Assembly (NCBI GenBank): GCA_032622095.1
Contig: CP136063.1
Coordinates: forward strand, 149,969,379-150,033,378
Origin: Siphonodentalium dalli
Lineage: Eukaryota; Mollusca; Scaphopoda; Gadilida; Siphonodentaliidae
Reading direction: 5' to 3'
Length of the DNA: 64,000 bases
Made by a program: the position numbers and the translations under genes. The notes beneath the pieces are model-generated. The model worked only from the letters and a program-made list of their open reading frames with translations, was not told where the DNA came from and made no database searches. Shown piece after piece: positions 35,401-50,400 of the stretch (position 1 is the stretch's first letter; each line of letters starts with the position of its first letter).

Positions 35401-38400
35401 TTTCTGAAGCGATGGTTTCGAGATTAGAAATTTGTATTATTTTATTTTAAATAATAATTATTAAAATTATTTTGTGGCAAGATAGGTTCCTGGCCCTGGT
35501 TCTGTCTCAACTTGAAATCTTGTGGCCATGTGTTCGAACCCCAACATTGGCAAAAATAAAGTTGAGGGACATCTCAATATGCCATTCCAATTGTAACACG
35601 GCCATTTCGATAACAAATGATAATTTAGTCTGCAAATAGTGTGTCTGTCATTTGCAGAATGAGGTCCTCAGCGGGGGAATTTAGTGTTGCTATCCCGCAC
35701 AGGCTTGCATAACCAAATACACCCCCCTTGGGGGACCTTATTCTGCTTAGGTCTCATCTTCTGGGAAGTATCTATAGTCTCAAATTAACAATGTTTTTAG
35801 TTACTTTTTTTCGTTCTGGGAAGTTTATATATCATCTAATTTGCAGAAGATAAAATGCACAATCGTGGTGACTAATGTGGTGAATATCACCAACTTCAAC
35901 TGGGGAACTTCAATCGGATCGTAGATCTCCCATAGGCCTAAGCAGAATGAGGTTCCCAGAGGGTGAATTGATGATGCTAGCCCATCGTGCAGGATAACAT
36001 TCACCCTCTGGGGACCTCATTCTGCAAATTACAGGCACACTCATTGCATGCTTGATGCAGTGAACACCACATAGTGTCATTCTGATTTATGATATGCTCC
36101 AGAGTTTTGTCAAAATTACACCAAACATTTACATTGTTTATTGCGTCATTTATTCATGGATATTATTTAAACATGATGTTTCGAAATTTGTTTCTGGGAA
36201 TAGAAGCCAGCATTTTAAAATTATGTTGCGGCTTATGTATGTTCTGGCTTAATACATGAGCCAATGTTATGTAATTTAACAAAAAGGCTAAGAATTAAGC
36301 ACATCAACTTTGTTTGGTATCCTTGTAATGTAGATTGTATCTTCATTGTCATTGGTATTTTTGGCAATATGTCCCATTGTTTCAACATAGAAGCAGGCAA
36401 TAGACTTTACATGTGAAAACATATTGCCTTTTCATAGCTTAAAATTTCAAATTCCAACACATGCAGCTTTATGTTGTCAAAACTGATCATTCTCATGATA
36501 ATAGCATACCAGAATGAACATAACGTATTTAAGATATTCCTTGTTTAATTTTCAGGATGCTGACAATGTTATCCTCATATTTTCTGTGAAAGAAAGTGGA
36601 AAATTCCAGGGTTGGTCATATTTATGAAATTATTTTGTAATGAGTTATCTCAGAAAGGAACATTAACTAAGAGCAGGTTCAGTCTTGTTTGCTATATAAG
36701 TACTATATAAATTAAAGCTCGTTAATTCAGTCCTCCTCATGTTCAAGACATATGAAGTGCTGCTGATTTATATGACTGCAAATTAACCTTATCAACAACC
36801 TATGCATATTGCACAATTAATGTTTTTAGAATAAACAATAGTTGATTCTCAGTTCAACACATATGTCAATTACGATATACACAACCTTACAAGAAACAGA
36901 AAAAAACATTGCATCAAACATTTAAATTCTTTTTGATAGGTTTTTGTTTGGATGGCAGTGTAGAGCATTGCTTCACATGCCTCATTGTAGGCATCAACAA
37001 TGGGCCCTCCCTTATGCCCCAATATAGAAAAACAACAAACAAACAACCATTCACATCATGTGGTTTGTATAACTTTTTTCGATTATAAACATATGTATCT
37101 GATCTTAAAAGTATTGCTTTTATACTCAACTGCTCTAATTAATATAATGTAAAATAAATTTCAATTGGCTACACCAACTCCTAAAATGTTATGATTTCAT
37201 TGCCTCCTTTCTACTCTCGGATTTCAGGTTTTGCCCGTATAAATGGGATATCGACCAAGGATCATCCTCCAATACGATGGGTACTGCCCCCAGGTCTCAG
37301 TGCTCGAGCTTTAAGTGGTGTCTTCATGCTTGACTGGGTTAACAGGTTAGTGATAATCAAGTGCAGCAATATGCATGGGCTGTACCATGGTATTAATTTG
37401 GGCACCCTTTTCTAGCTTGAATATAGGTACTCCTCCCTTGCTTGAATTAAGGCACCCATTCCTATCTTGAATTTGTATACCTTGTATTATAATTATTGTC
37501 CCCCGAAAAATTTATTTTCGTGGGGACTATAGAAACAGGGTCCGTTCGTCCGTCGAGCCGTTCGTCCGTCCGTCTGTTCGTCCGTCCGTCCATCACACTT
37601 TTGAGTACCTTCATGGTGTAATCATCTCCTACAGATTTCATCCCAGAGATTTGAAACTTCAGAATATTGTTACCCATATATTGAAGATGTGCAACATGTA
37701 TATAGATGACGGAAAATATTTTTTTTGACAGAGTTATTAACCCTTTTCGACTTAGAAAATTTCAACATTTTTTAAAATTTTCTGTATGAGGGTACCTTCA
37801 TGGTGTAATCAACTCCTCCCACAGTTTTCATCCCAGAGATTTGAAACATCAGAATATTGTTGCCCATATATTGAAGATGTGCAACATGTATATAGATGAC
37901 GGAAAAATTATTTTTTGACAGAGTTATTAACCCTTTTCGACTTAGAAAATTTCAACATTTTTTATAATTTTCTGAATGAGGGTACCTTCATGGTGTAATC
38001 AACTCCTCCTACAGTTTTGATTGTAGATATTTGAAACTTCAGAGTATTGTTATCCACATATTGGAGATGTGCAACATGTATATAGAGGACGGATTTTTTT
38101 TTACGGAGTTATTAACCCTTTTTGACATTAAAAAAAAATTCTTTAATAAAGTGGCATCGACTTGCCACTTTTTCGGGGGACACTGTGGTCAGCTGACCTT
38201 TTATTATCAATATGAATAAGGCAATTTCAAGTTTACCAGTTAATTCTTTGCGAGGCAATCATTGCACATACGGCATATGTGCATCCACCACAGTCTTGTG
38301 ATTAATTTCTCAGCTGTATACCATCTGAAGTTTATACAAGAAACAATATGAACCCAATTGATTCTGAACTATTTGAAGAATGTTATATTTCTATACGAGT

Positions 38401-41400
38401 TCACTCTCCATCCAAGCTGAGAGTGAATACATTAGTAAAAGGATCACAGGTTGATCTTTGTGTACATTGCCACCCTGGAAAGGTTTTATAATTGTGTTCC
38501 CTCAGTGATTTCATACCAGTCTTGTGTATAATACTGAATAATAATAGTTTAATTATGAATTCTTCAAATGGGTGTATTGGCTGAGTAGTAAAATGTCAAT
38601 TTGATGTAGTGAAATTAGCACATGATATTGTCTTTAACAATGATTTTAAAATTACCACAGGAAGGAGCTGCCATTCATGAAAACTGTGCACTTGTATAAT
38701 TCATGGAATGAGAACAAACCTGTGAAGATAGGAAGAGATGGCCAGGTATTTTGTTATAATATTTTGGCTGTGCAAAAGTGCTTTTGGTCTTAACTTGGGA
38801 ATGAGAAAACTAATTTTTCTTTTATAACTAAAATTAACAAAAAATCATAGTTTCAAGAGAACTTACCTCACACCTGCTGGTATTTCTCTATTATGTCAGA
38901 AACATAAGGATCATATTTTATAATAGGCAGATTATCCATCTGTGATGAATTAGATGTGCATATAATATCAATAAATAAAATTTTCATGTGAATTGAGGTG
39001 CATTATTGACATACATTTCTCATCACAACACTATGCCCACACCAGCATTTGTTATTTTCATTCAGAGGATAAGCAGCCACACTTTCATTATATTTGTGCA
39101 TGTGGTGTACGATATCAATATTGATTATTTACGAGCAATTCACACGAGGACAACCAAAGATAAATCGGAACACATCACGTCCTTAGTGTATATGGAACTC
39201 AAAACCAAGTGGTATTAGACCATCTCCAACAAACAGCATACAATTCATTGCATGAGAAATTATTCCAAACGACACTATCACAATGTGATTAGGCTTCCCT
39301 TGTTAACCTTATTTATTTTCGGGGGACTATTGTAATCAGCTCCGTCCATCCGTGCGTATGTCCGTCCGGAGTTATAACTCCAGTAATCATCATCAGATTT
39401 GATTGAAACTTGGTAATTAGGTGTCTCAACCAAGCACACAGGTGCTCTGCAATTCTGGGTTTGATCCGATGTTCTTTTATGGAGTTATTTCCCTTTTTTC
39501 AACTTTTTTTTAACTTAGAAATTTCTCACTTTTTCGGTTTCCGGATGATATCTCAAGTTTGGATCCTTTAATTGCAAATATGTGGATCAGTCATATCAAG
39601 ATACGGGTTGAGTTCGAATTTGAGATTGATCCAATGATTTTTCCTAGAGTTATGGACTTTTTTCGACTTCGAAAATTCAATTTTACCTCTTTTTTTCTTT
39701 GGTTTCCGGATGATTGCTCAAGTTTGGACTGTTCAATTGAAAATTCCGTTTTTTTGTGAGTCATTGATATCAAAATACAGGTCAAGTTCGAATTTGAGTT
39801 TGATCCGACGATTTTTCTCAAGAGTTATGGGCTTTTCGACTTAGAAAATTCAATTTTCATGTTTTTTCTTTGGTTTCCGGATGATAACTCAAGTTTGGAT
39901 TGTTTAATTGGAAATTCTGTTTTTTTTGTGGGTCGTTCATATAAAAATACAGGTCAAGTTCGAATTTGAGTTTGATTTAATGATTTTTCCCAGAGTTATG
40001 GGCCTTTCGACTTTGAAAAACATTTTTTATAATTTTGTGAGGGTACCTTAATGGTGTAATCAACTCCTCCTACAGTTTTGATTGTAGATGTTTGAAACTT
40101 CAGAGTATTGTTACCCACATATTGGAGATGTGCAACATGTATATAGATGATGGAATTTTTTATTTTTTTTTACGGAATTATTAACTCTTTCGACTTTGAA
40201 CATTTCAACATTATTTTTAATTTCTTTAACCCTTATTCCAACGTATCGTCTTTTGACGTCTTTTGTTGTAGCGTCCGTATCGTCTTTTGACGTCTTTTGT
40301 TGTAGCGTCCGTATCGTCTTTTGACGTCTTTAATTTTTGCATTTTCAACACTCGGATTTGAGACTCGAATAAAGAGTAATAATGACGATTTACATTGATT
40401 GTGTTTTGTTCTGCTGATGGTTAAGATCATGAAGGGCACATATTAAATCCTTTCTTCCTTTGCTAGGCTTTAGATTTGCAAAATGTTTACTTAGAATGCT
40501 GTTTTGGCCGACAAAATGAAAACAAACGAAATAGAAACACGTGGTTTCGACGAAAACGAAAGTTGTTGTCAGAGACGCTTCCTTGTTGATTGCGTTATGC
40601 GTGGCCGCGAGGGTAATCTATGTAAAATATGACAACTTGAACTTGATATTTATATTGGATTATGTATTATTTCTTAAGTGGTGATTTTATATTTCCAAAT
40701 AGTGCAATATGAACATTTTCCCCAGCCGTAATTAAATCGGCCACAGCTAAGCAAAATCTCAGCGTGACAGTTGCGGAACTGGCCATTGGGATGTTTTTCC
40801 TGTCGAGTTCCATTATGATTGTCACTTCATCCGTGAACGTGAAAAAAGATTTTTATAATAATATTTTTTTTTAATGGACTAACATCATAACGAAGGCACG
40901 TATTTCCAACTTGCCTTCCTAAATATTAAATGTTGACATAGAGTATGTTCTCAGTCTCGTATTGGCTGACAAAATGAAAACAAACGAAACAGAAACACGT
41001 GGTTCACCGGTAGCGAATTTTCGACGAAGACGAAATTTGATCAATATTTAATGTAGGTGAACTTCTCCACAAACCAAATGTTGTGAAACATATTCATTAA
41101 GTGTCACAATTGTTGTTTAATTTGAGAACTCGAACATTGCAATTCCAAATTGATGACTCAAAGTGGATCTTTCTGCATTCATTGCACAAATTTACTCTGC
41201 GAAATCATGTTATGTCGGAGCATCGGAATATTATTTCCGGTTGTAATGTAACTACGGACGCGGCCGTTGTTGTGCTATCGGCGGGATTCTAAACACATAA
41301 TTAAAACTTTTTTATATATATTATCTACAAATTTAGTATAATAAATTGATGAGATATTACTTTTATATATCCATCTGTTCAAGATTTCAAATATACCGCG

Positions 41401-44400
41401 CAAAAGACCATGGACCCTGATCGATCGAGAAAGAAATCAATAACAAAAAATATCTCCTGGTTTGACATCAAGTCAGCCCAATGCGGGTGCTTCTAAATAA
41501 AGGCGAGTTTACAGTTGACATGCAGATATCTCAAATTCATCTTGGGAAGCTTCTTTGCGTGTATGCATATATAATTACCGACTATAAAGTAATAATGTAC
41601 TTATATCAACGCAATGTCGATAAAACAAAGAATATCCCAAGCGACACATTCGAGCACCTGCTGGCGACGTCTTACTAAGTTAGCCCACAGCCATTTCGAA
41701 CAATTCGCTCTGGTTTTCTGTCATCTAATTAGCATCAATGGGGAAACTCCACCCCTAAACTTGAGCCAATGAAATCAGTTCAAACTTCTAATCATTGATG
41801 TCATTGGTTGTCAATGAAAACATTCTTAGAATCAACAAAAAGTGACCTTTGAACATGTGGTTTTTGCACGAAAATTTACAAACTTTCACAAAGCAACGTG
41901 ACGTAATTGCTAATAATTTGCGCTTTTATCGGAAGTCTTTTTACGACTTTGTCAAATCATGGTTTATATGATTAATGCACTTTTTTGTTTTCAAAAATCA
42001 TGAATTATTTTTTTTTCAATCAGGACACGAATCTGTGGGTAAACAAACTTAAAGGACACACTCGCATAGGCATACCGTAAATTTGCATAAAATGTCATTT
42101 TTGACTCACATTTGTGATAAAATGAAGATAAACGGTTGTTTATATGCACATATTTAGTTCGTCTATTGGTTTATGTTTCCATTATCGTATTCACAGATGA
42201 CACTTAACTTAAGTCTTAAGTGAAAGCATGCTTGTTGTTGCATATCGGATGATACACATGGCACATTTACCTGTGGCCAGTGTGGGGAAACACCCAATGA
42301 TGTTATAACGTCAAATTCCTGTTGGCTAACGTAATTACCTTCATACCTGTTGACGTTGGCTATATGACGTGGTTTAACTACATGTGCTGTTGGGAAAAGG
42401 GTTAACAAAGCGGCATCACTGTGGTCGGCCGACCTTTTATTATGAGTTGTATTTACATATTTCAGGAAATAGAAGCAAGATGTGGGGAAGGACTATGTCG
42501 GTTATTCCCTGTGGACGAGAATGTTGATGTTAGTTCTATTGCTCGCAAAGCCAGGAGAACCCGACATGAACGCGGAGGTGATCGACGACGTGAAAGGCCA
42601 ATTAGAGAGAGGCCAGATTTCAATAGGTTAGACTTTGAATTCCGAAGCTTCGTCTTCAGTGCACGAGGAATTACTTAGGTTCTTCCTCTCAAAGGATTCT
42701 ATGTGATCACTTGATTCAAGAAAAAGTGTTGTGATTCAAGCACGCAGGAAATAATCGAGTATTGCTCTAGTGAAAGTGCTAATGTGATTTGCATTGTCAA
42801 ATGTTTCAACCAGATCCTTCCTTAAAAATCAAAACTGATATAATTTGGGAAAAAAATGGGTGGAAAAATTTAGTTTTTAAACAATTGAGATTAATTTGAG
42901 AATTTTCTTTAGATCTTTTCAGGGTCGTGTCCCATTTTATGAACTCTCACAGCAAATATTCAGCGGACTTTAATTTTGCCAGCTGCTGTTTTGGCAGACT
43001 CTTCTACCATCAATTTGTTTCACCCAAGGATTAATTTATGATAGCCCAGGGTAATTTTGTGATAGACACGCAGCTGTTGTGTCTGCATTGACATTATGTG
43101 CGTGTTGTCCAAACCTGTGTGGTGGAGCAGTTATGAGCCTGACGCTCATGCTAACATCACAGTTTGATGTTCCATTCTCCCTCATGATGAGTGTTTTCGA
43201 AGGGACTAAAACTTTTGCATGTGATGATGCGATAAAATGTGGTAAAGTTCTCCAAGGGATAATATTACAACAGCGCTTTCGTTGTACGTGACGTGACTTT
43301 TATGTTGGTTTCCAAATAGAACTTTTAATGCTTATATTCTGGGACTCATGGTGTATATGGGACTTAATCTCAGAATATAATGCATGGACAATTTTTCTAT
43401 CAATAAGGATTGTATGTGCCACATTTTAAAGTGTGTCTTCACCTTCATTTGGAGACGAGCTAGATCCTACACAGAAATCAAGAGGTTTGTAGTAGTTATC
43501 GAACAAAGCTAGTATTATAGTCTCCTTAAGGTTTCCTGATACCATACATATCAAGAGATCTACCCAGAGTTGAGATGTCCAGTCTCTGCGTTACACAATA
43601 TAAGTTTCAGCAAAAGGTTATGATAACAAATGTGCGTGAATATGAAAATCTGTGAAAATGTTCGATCTATACATTACACAAATATTAGAAAATTCGAAAT
43701 CGATTTTACAAGTTTTATGTCAGAACCCAATATGATTACCATTATTATTATCATTATTGTTGCCATCTTTTATCAACTTTTTTTGTTGATCCACATGCTA
43801 CGCAATTTACATCTCAGAAAAAATATAGGGTTGCAATTATTATACTATCTTACTAATAATATACAAAATATTTACTATAGCTGACAAGTGTAGTCATACA
43901 CAATGAACCTTCTAAATATGGCGAGAATCGGTGTGTAGTCCATAAAAACTGTTATCTAAAACATTTATCAAAAACTTTGTCTGACAGTGCTTAATGGAGT
44001 GTTGTTAATTGCCAAGATGATTTATGTCAGCCAAAATAGATGGATAATAGTTTATTGAATTTTCTTCATTTTTGTGATGAAGTAGCCCTATGAGAAGAGT
44101 TAGGCACAAGGACATTGTTGGACTCAGGAGAGCTCGTCCTTACATCATGTCTTGATTTTCTTTGTGTTCCGTATCTCGGTTGCGTGTTAGGTGGAAGAGG
44201 TTTGGATGTAAATACAGGACGGTCTTTCTGACCGGGATGATCCTCATTTTGCTTTGAGTCGTTAGGTATACAGGACCATTCAGCGCTTCCACTGGACTGC
44301 ATATTCTCTTCTTCCTCAACCCGGGACGGTCCAATAATCCTACTGCAATGCGGGGTTTTGTTTCATTAGGAATACGGAAGGATCCAGCGCTCTCAATTTA

Positions 44401-47400
44401 TTTTGTATTCTTCTCTTCCTAGATCCGGGATAATCCAATGATATTTCCCTCTCCGAAGCTCTGTGAACACAGTGATTCTCAAACAGCCAGTACTCATATG
44501 CAGTACAATAAGATCAATCAAAGAAAAATTGTGTTTTCTCATTAGTTTTACTTTCGAATTAAGCTGGTTTTACAACATTTCAAAACACTCCTATTTATCC
44601 ACAATTAGACATTTATACGGGCTAATGTTGAAAATGTGTTGGGGTAATTTTGTGAATTCATTCTGGCTTGAATGATGGGGTATCAAATTATAAGTTACAC
44701 CAGTATTATATAAATACATATACCCAGTTCACAACCGATGCCAAAGAACATAAAGCTGGGTAATAAAATAAGTGAATTGTGCTGTTGATCACTTCCTCAG
44801 CTACGATACCAGTACATGAAACAAATGAAGTCCACTTTATACAGAACCCATTGTTTTGCCAACTAGATATTTGTTCTCTAATTCATTTAATTTTATATCT
44901 GAAGCAGTAAAATGTTTGACATATATGCAGTGACTTATTGATGGCAGTGAGGTATTATTATTCATCCTAAATCATGTGTGCCAAAACTAGTGGGTTTGAA
45001 ATTGAGCTCTAAAACATATATTAAATTTGCATCGCCCAAAATAGATTCATAAAATTTTGTTTGCATTTAAACCGGTTTTGTTTCGCATAACCTTTATTCA
45101 AGCAGACTTCACAGCTCTTTCCATCTCGCTCTATAATGGACCTTCAGAGAATTACGCTCTATAATGGACCTTCAGAGAATTACATCTCTTCAATCAACAC
45201 CTTTATTGGCAAGAATTTTTACTTCTAATGAATGTGTTTGATGTTTTTGAGTGGATTTAAAATTATCTCATGAGTCAGTAAGACAAATGTTTATTAATAA
45301 ACATTTCCCTCAGCCACAAATGAGATAAAAATAACATTCAATATCAACTCAAAAGCGCTAGATTTCCTTTTTATGTTTACCCATACCATAGTATGGTAAA
45401 CATAGTGTCGTTGCCCGGATTGACCACTCGTCGTTAGTCCGTCCGTCTGTCTGTCTGTCTGTAGACACTTTACGCATGGTGCGATAACTGAAATATTTTC
45501 TATCTGATCGGAACCAAATTTTGTATATGAATTTCTCAGCACCAAATACAGATCGAGTTCGAACAGGGACCAGTCGAGAGGGCGACGTGGGCGAAGAAGT
45601 CTCCCTATTATTGCTCACTTCGCCCTAATTTTGCAGCCGGGCGAAGTTTAAGTCGCCCTGAAATTTCTGAAGATCACCTAAGAAAATCGGCAAAATATTC
45701 ACCCACTATTTACTGCCAACATTGATTGAACCCAGTTATCCATTGACACTGTCTTAGATAACTCCATAGTTACTATTAACAGCTGTATTAATCCGATTTG
45801 GGAGCACATTCACACCTGAGTGTTGATTGCAGACAGCTGTGAATACATCGTCAGGTGTCCAGTGATTTTGATATTATCACACCTGAAGATTACAACTCTA
45901 CACCTTATATCAAATCATCACCCATTTGTTAAATTATGTAAAGGCCAGATTAGCTTTGAAAACAAATTCATTTTTGCAACATAGTAATATCTGTACCCAT
46001 GTTAGGGACTTTTAATGAGTGAAAATGTTCAAGATTTCTATCGTTTTTTTTTCGTATTCATAAGCATTTGTCCAATTTTTATTTCTTTTTGTATTCATAA
46101 GCGGTCGTAATTCTTAGTTCTTTTTGTATTCATAAGCGGTTGTAGAAATGCCGTTCTTTCAAAACCATTCTCTCAAAATTAAATTTGGACATTATTCATA
46201 GTTATTAGTGTGATGATTTGAACATAAAGCTTCCACATTTGAACCATTGTTTCCCCATTTTAATTTAAATATTACATATCTCCTATTTTCTTTATATAGG
46301 CGACTACAGTGTGGGCGGATTTCATATGAATTTTCAATTTTGCCAACGCATTTCGCCCTGGAAATCTCCCACTTCGCCCTATTCTTGTGACAGGGAGAAG
46401 TCACTTCGCCCTGAAAATCAGGCCTAGGCTGGTCCCTGAGTTCGAATATGGGTTTGATCCGAGTTTTTTTTAGGGAGTTATGGCCCTTTTTTGTCAAATT
46501 GATTGATGGCTAAACCATTGGATCTCACAGTGAGAGCTCCTTGTGTGAATAGGGAGAGTTATGAGATTTAAAACGACTCCTCCCCCACCCCAAATACTTT
46601 AACCCCTTCTTAAGACAAATTATTTGAGCTTTTGATTTTAAGTTAGGTACTGATATATGTATTACTGTGATCATATCTTTGACCAATTATCAGTTATAGC
46701 TAATCGCTAGCGCTAAGGCCCACGATCGGCCTCTCGTTATAAAGACTGATATGTTTTCAAAGAATTCACACTTTTCAACAAGGAATTAACTTACAATCAC
46801 TATGATTGATAATTGCTGACCATTCACACAGATTCACCCAGTATTATTTTACTGTCTGCCACAGATTAAAATAGCTCCCATATACCTTATTAGTCGATTT
46901 TTTCAAAAACTCGACCTATGGTTTGATGAGGGACGGTTGGCGGGCGTGCGGGCCTAAAGAATGCCTTATAACTTGGACATTTGTGAACGGATTCAAAACA
47001 TTTTTGGTATGTGAGTTGATCCCAATGACTAGAAAATGGGTCACGTCCGAACTTTTTGACAAGAGTTATCCATCTTTGATGACTTTTAAAGTTTTTCACC
47101 GTTAGCGCGATAACTCACGCAAATATTAACCAATGTCAACAATATTCGGTATATGAGACTCTTGCAACAATATCTCGGACAAGTTCGAAAACCAGGTTTG
47201 TCCGAATTTTTTTCCAGAGTTATGGGTCTTAGTTTGTCTATTTTTAGCAATTTTATCACCGTTAGCGCGATAACTCGATGAAATGTTAACCGATTTCAAC
47301 AATATTTGATATATGAGTTTCCTGCAACAATATCTCGGACGAGTTCGAAAACCTGGTTTGTCTGAAGAAAAAAAAATTCCGCAGTTATGGGTCTTAGTTT

Positions 47401-50400
47401 GTCTGTTTTAATAACAATTTTATCACCGTTAATAGTGCGATAACACAATGAAATATTAATAGATTCAATTGATATTTGGTATATAGGTCTATTGCAATAA
47501 TATAACACCGTCCAACTTTTTTTCCCGGAGTTGTCCACCTTATTGGCAGAAGTTTGGTTCGACTGCCAAAAAACTCGACAAAAGCATCTTAGATGCGTAC
47601 CCCTTGTTTTCCTCTTAAATATGTTCTCGCAGCACTTGAAACTGTTTCACAATTTTTAATGACACGACCAAATTCCTCCCACTCTTCCTGAAGACGAACA
47701 AGAATTAAAATGGTATCACCTGGAAGAAAATGAAAAGTCACAAATATTCAGGAAGTTCATTCAGAATTTGGTCACTGAAGCTGTCCTGTCCATTCACACA
47801 TGAATACTTTAGAAATAATTTGTACTGTATGAACCAGCTTGACTTTTATTTCACTGGTGTATTTATTGTTCTTTGAAAGTGGGGATGTTTTCAAAATGAA
47901 TGTGGAAGAGCTTTGGACATTGAAATTCATTATGTAATTATTAAGTCCAGATAAACAAAATAGTTTGTTTCTCAATGAAAGCCTCGTCCCCAAAAAACCT
48001 GCTCAAGTATATTTATGACCTGCGATAAATAAGTAAATATATAAATACTGCCCATCCCTATCGTCTTCATGACAAAAGTGGATCACACAAGATGCACCAA
48101 TGTCTTATTTCTCTAAAAATTAATCCTCATCCAACAAGTCATCGTTTTATATACCAATTCATGTATATATCCCTTTCATCACTGGAGCTTCCTGAAATTT
48201 TGCGAAAAATCTGTGCCAATGTATTCTCTTATATATGCAAGTCTCCCATAGGGAGCTTCGCATATACAAGGGAATACATTGGCCTAACAATAATTAGCTT
48301 AACCTTCTAAGCCAGTGCATTCTCTTATATGTGCGAGGCTCCCTATGGGTGTCTTGAATGCTGCACCAGCGCAGCTCCCGTCATGAAAGGGATATTGCAT
48401 ATAAACACCAACCCTGTTGATGCTGTTGCTCGTTTCGAGACTGAGGTTTGATCAAATTATTCGGATGAAGTTTACATTTCTTAGTGAGTACTATTTTGTT
48501 TCTGGGTTTTCACTAGTGACTGGCGATTTTTATTTTGCAGTTTTTTTTTTTTTTAACCATGGTTTTTGTTCAGTTTTGTATTCACTGTGTATTCATACTT
48601 AATTATTATCGTAGGCTTATTTGAATAGAAATGACGCGACCTTGCATTATTTGCTCACAAAATACATGGCATGCACTTTCAATGTTTATTCCAGATATAT
48701 TTAGATGTTACCCACCCTGTAGACAGATATTCCCAATATATATATATATCGACATTCTATATTCCCGGTATATCGAGATGACACTCGTCGTTATCAAAGT
48801 CATATTTCTTCCCTCTTTGAACTTTTTGAACCATCAATTATACATAAGACCAGATCAACAAAATAGTTTGTTTCTCAGGGATTGCCGCGTCACCAAAAAA
48901 CGTGCGCCTCGAACATATTTATGAACTTCCATAAAATAAATAAATATATAAATACTGCCCATCCCCCCCCCAATTCATTGGAAGGAAGACTCAACATAAA
49001 AAGTTATCGCAAGCAAGGTGCAAATCTATCCGGTTAGACTGGCTAATACATTCACTGTGCCGAAGGGAGATAATTCAGCAAACATCTTGTCACAAAATAT
49101 ATGCGATGGAACACGATGATTGGCGTTTTTGATTTTGTGATATTTAACTATTTGATGATATGGACACAATATCGGTCGACCATCGTAATAGAGTCCAACA
49201 AAATAGCAAATTACCTCATCCTCATGTCAGAGGAACCAAATTCTGAAAGATGCTGAGAACAGATACTTTTAACGTGCCAGCATAAAACAACTCAGCTATC
49301 TCAAATTCTCTGGACTCAGTGAGTCAGTCTCATGTTTTGAAAATCATCTTCAAACTTGGAACTTATGGTGCCAAGTGTTTGGACTCCAACTGCTGCCCAA
49401 GAGAAACACCAATGTCTTATTTGTATGAAAATAAATCATAATTTGACAAATGATTGTTTTTTTAGGCTAATCCATGTAAATTTTATTTATTTGAGGTCAC
49501 CGTCAACTTCAAGTGACCAAATTTGAATGGGGATTTCCTTGGAAATATGATGAGCAAAAGTTATAATAAACACAAATCATTGGTATATCATTGGAAGTCA
49601 TGACACTTAACTGGTGGTTTGTTTAGGTAAATTATTAAATCTTGCTTTAAATTTGATTTTTAGAATTGTTCTCTGGAGTTAAAACAATTTACCTACTTTT
49701 TAGCTCAACTTTACTTTGTATGGGTCTTCGGGGTGACCTCTAGATGGGGCCATTGATTGTTTCCGAAATTTGATTAAAAAAAAACATGGCCGTCAGCAGC
49801 CATCCTTGGATTTTACTCTTTGCAGGCCACATCCCTCATCCGATCATCACCAAACTTCATATGGATCTTTGGGATGACCTCTCGATGGGAGCCATTGATT
49901 TTTTCCCAAATTTGTTAAAAAACATGGCCGCCAGCAGCCATCTTGGATTTCAAATTTGAATTCATTGTCTCAGCCCGCAGCCCGTATTTATTCACATAAT
50001 TGGATAATTGTTTTGAAAATTTGCAGGCATGTACAGGATCACCTCTAGATAGGAGCCATCCAATTTGAACAATGTTCGATGAAAAACATGGCTGCCAGCA
50101 GCCATCTTGGATTTGACTCTTCGCATGACTAAATCCTTTGAATAAATCCATATCCCTCATCTGATCATTACCAAACTTTATATGGATCTTCATGGTGACT
50201 TCTAAATGGGAGCCATCAATTTTTTTTTGAAGATGTAGAAAAATATGGCTGAAAAAAAAATCCCTGAGATACAAACTATTAATTATGCCCCCCCCCCCCC
50301 CACCACAACTTTAACCACAACAAAGTTTAGTGGGGGGTATACTGGAATCAGCTTGTCCGACCATCCATCCGTCTCATTTACAAATGACTACTTATGTGGG

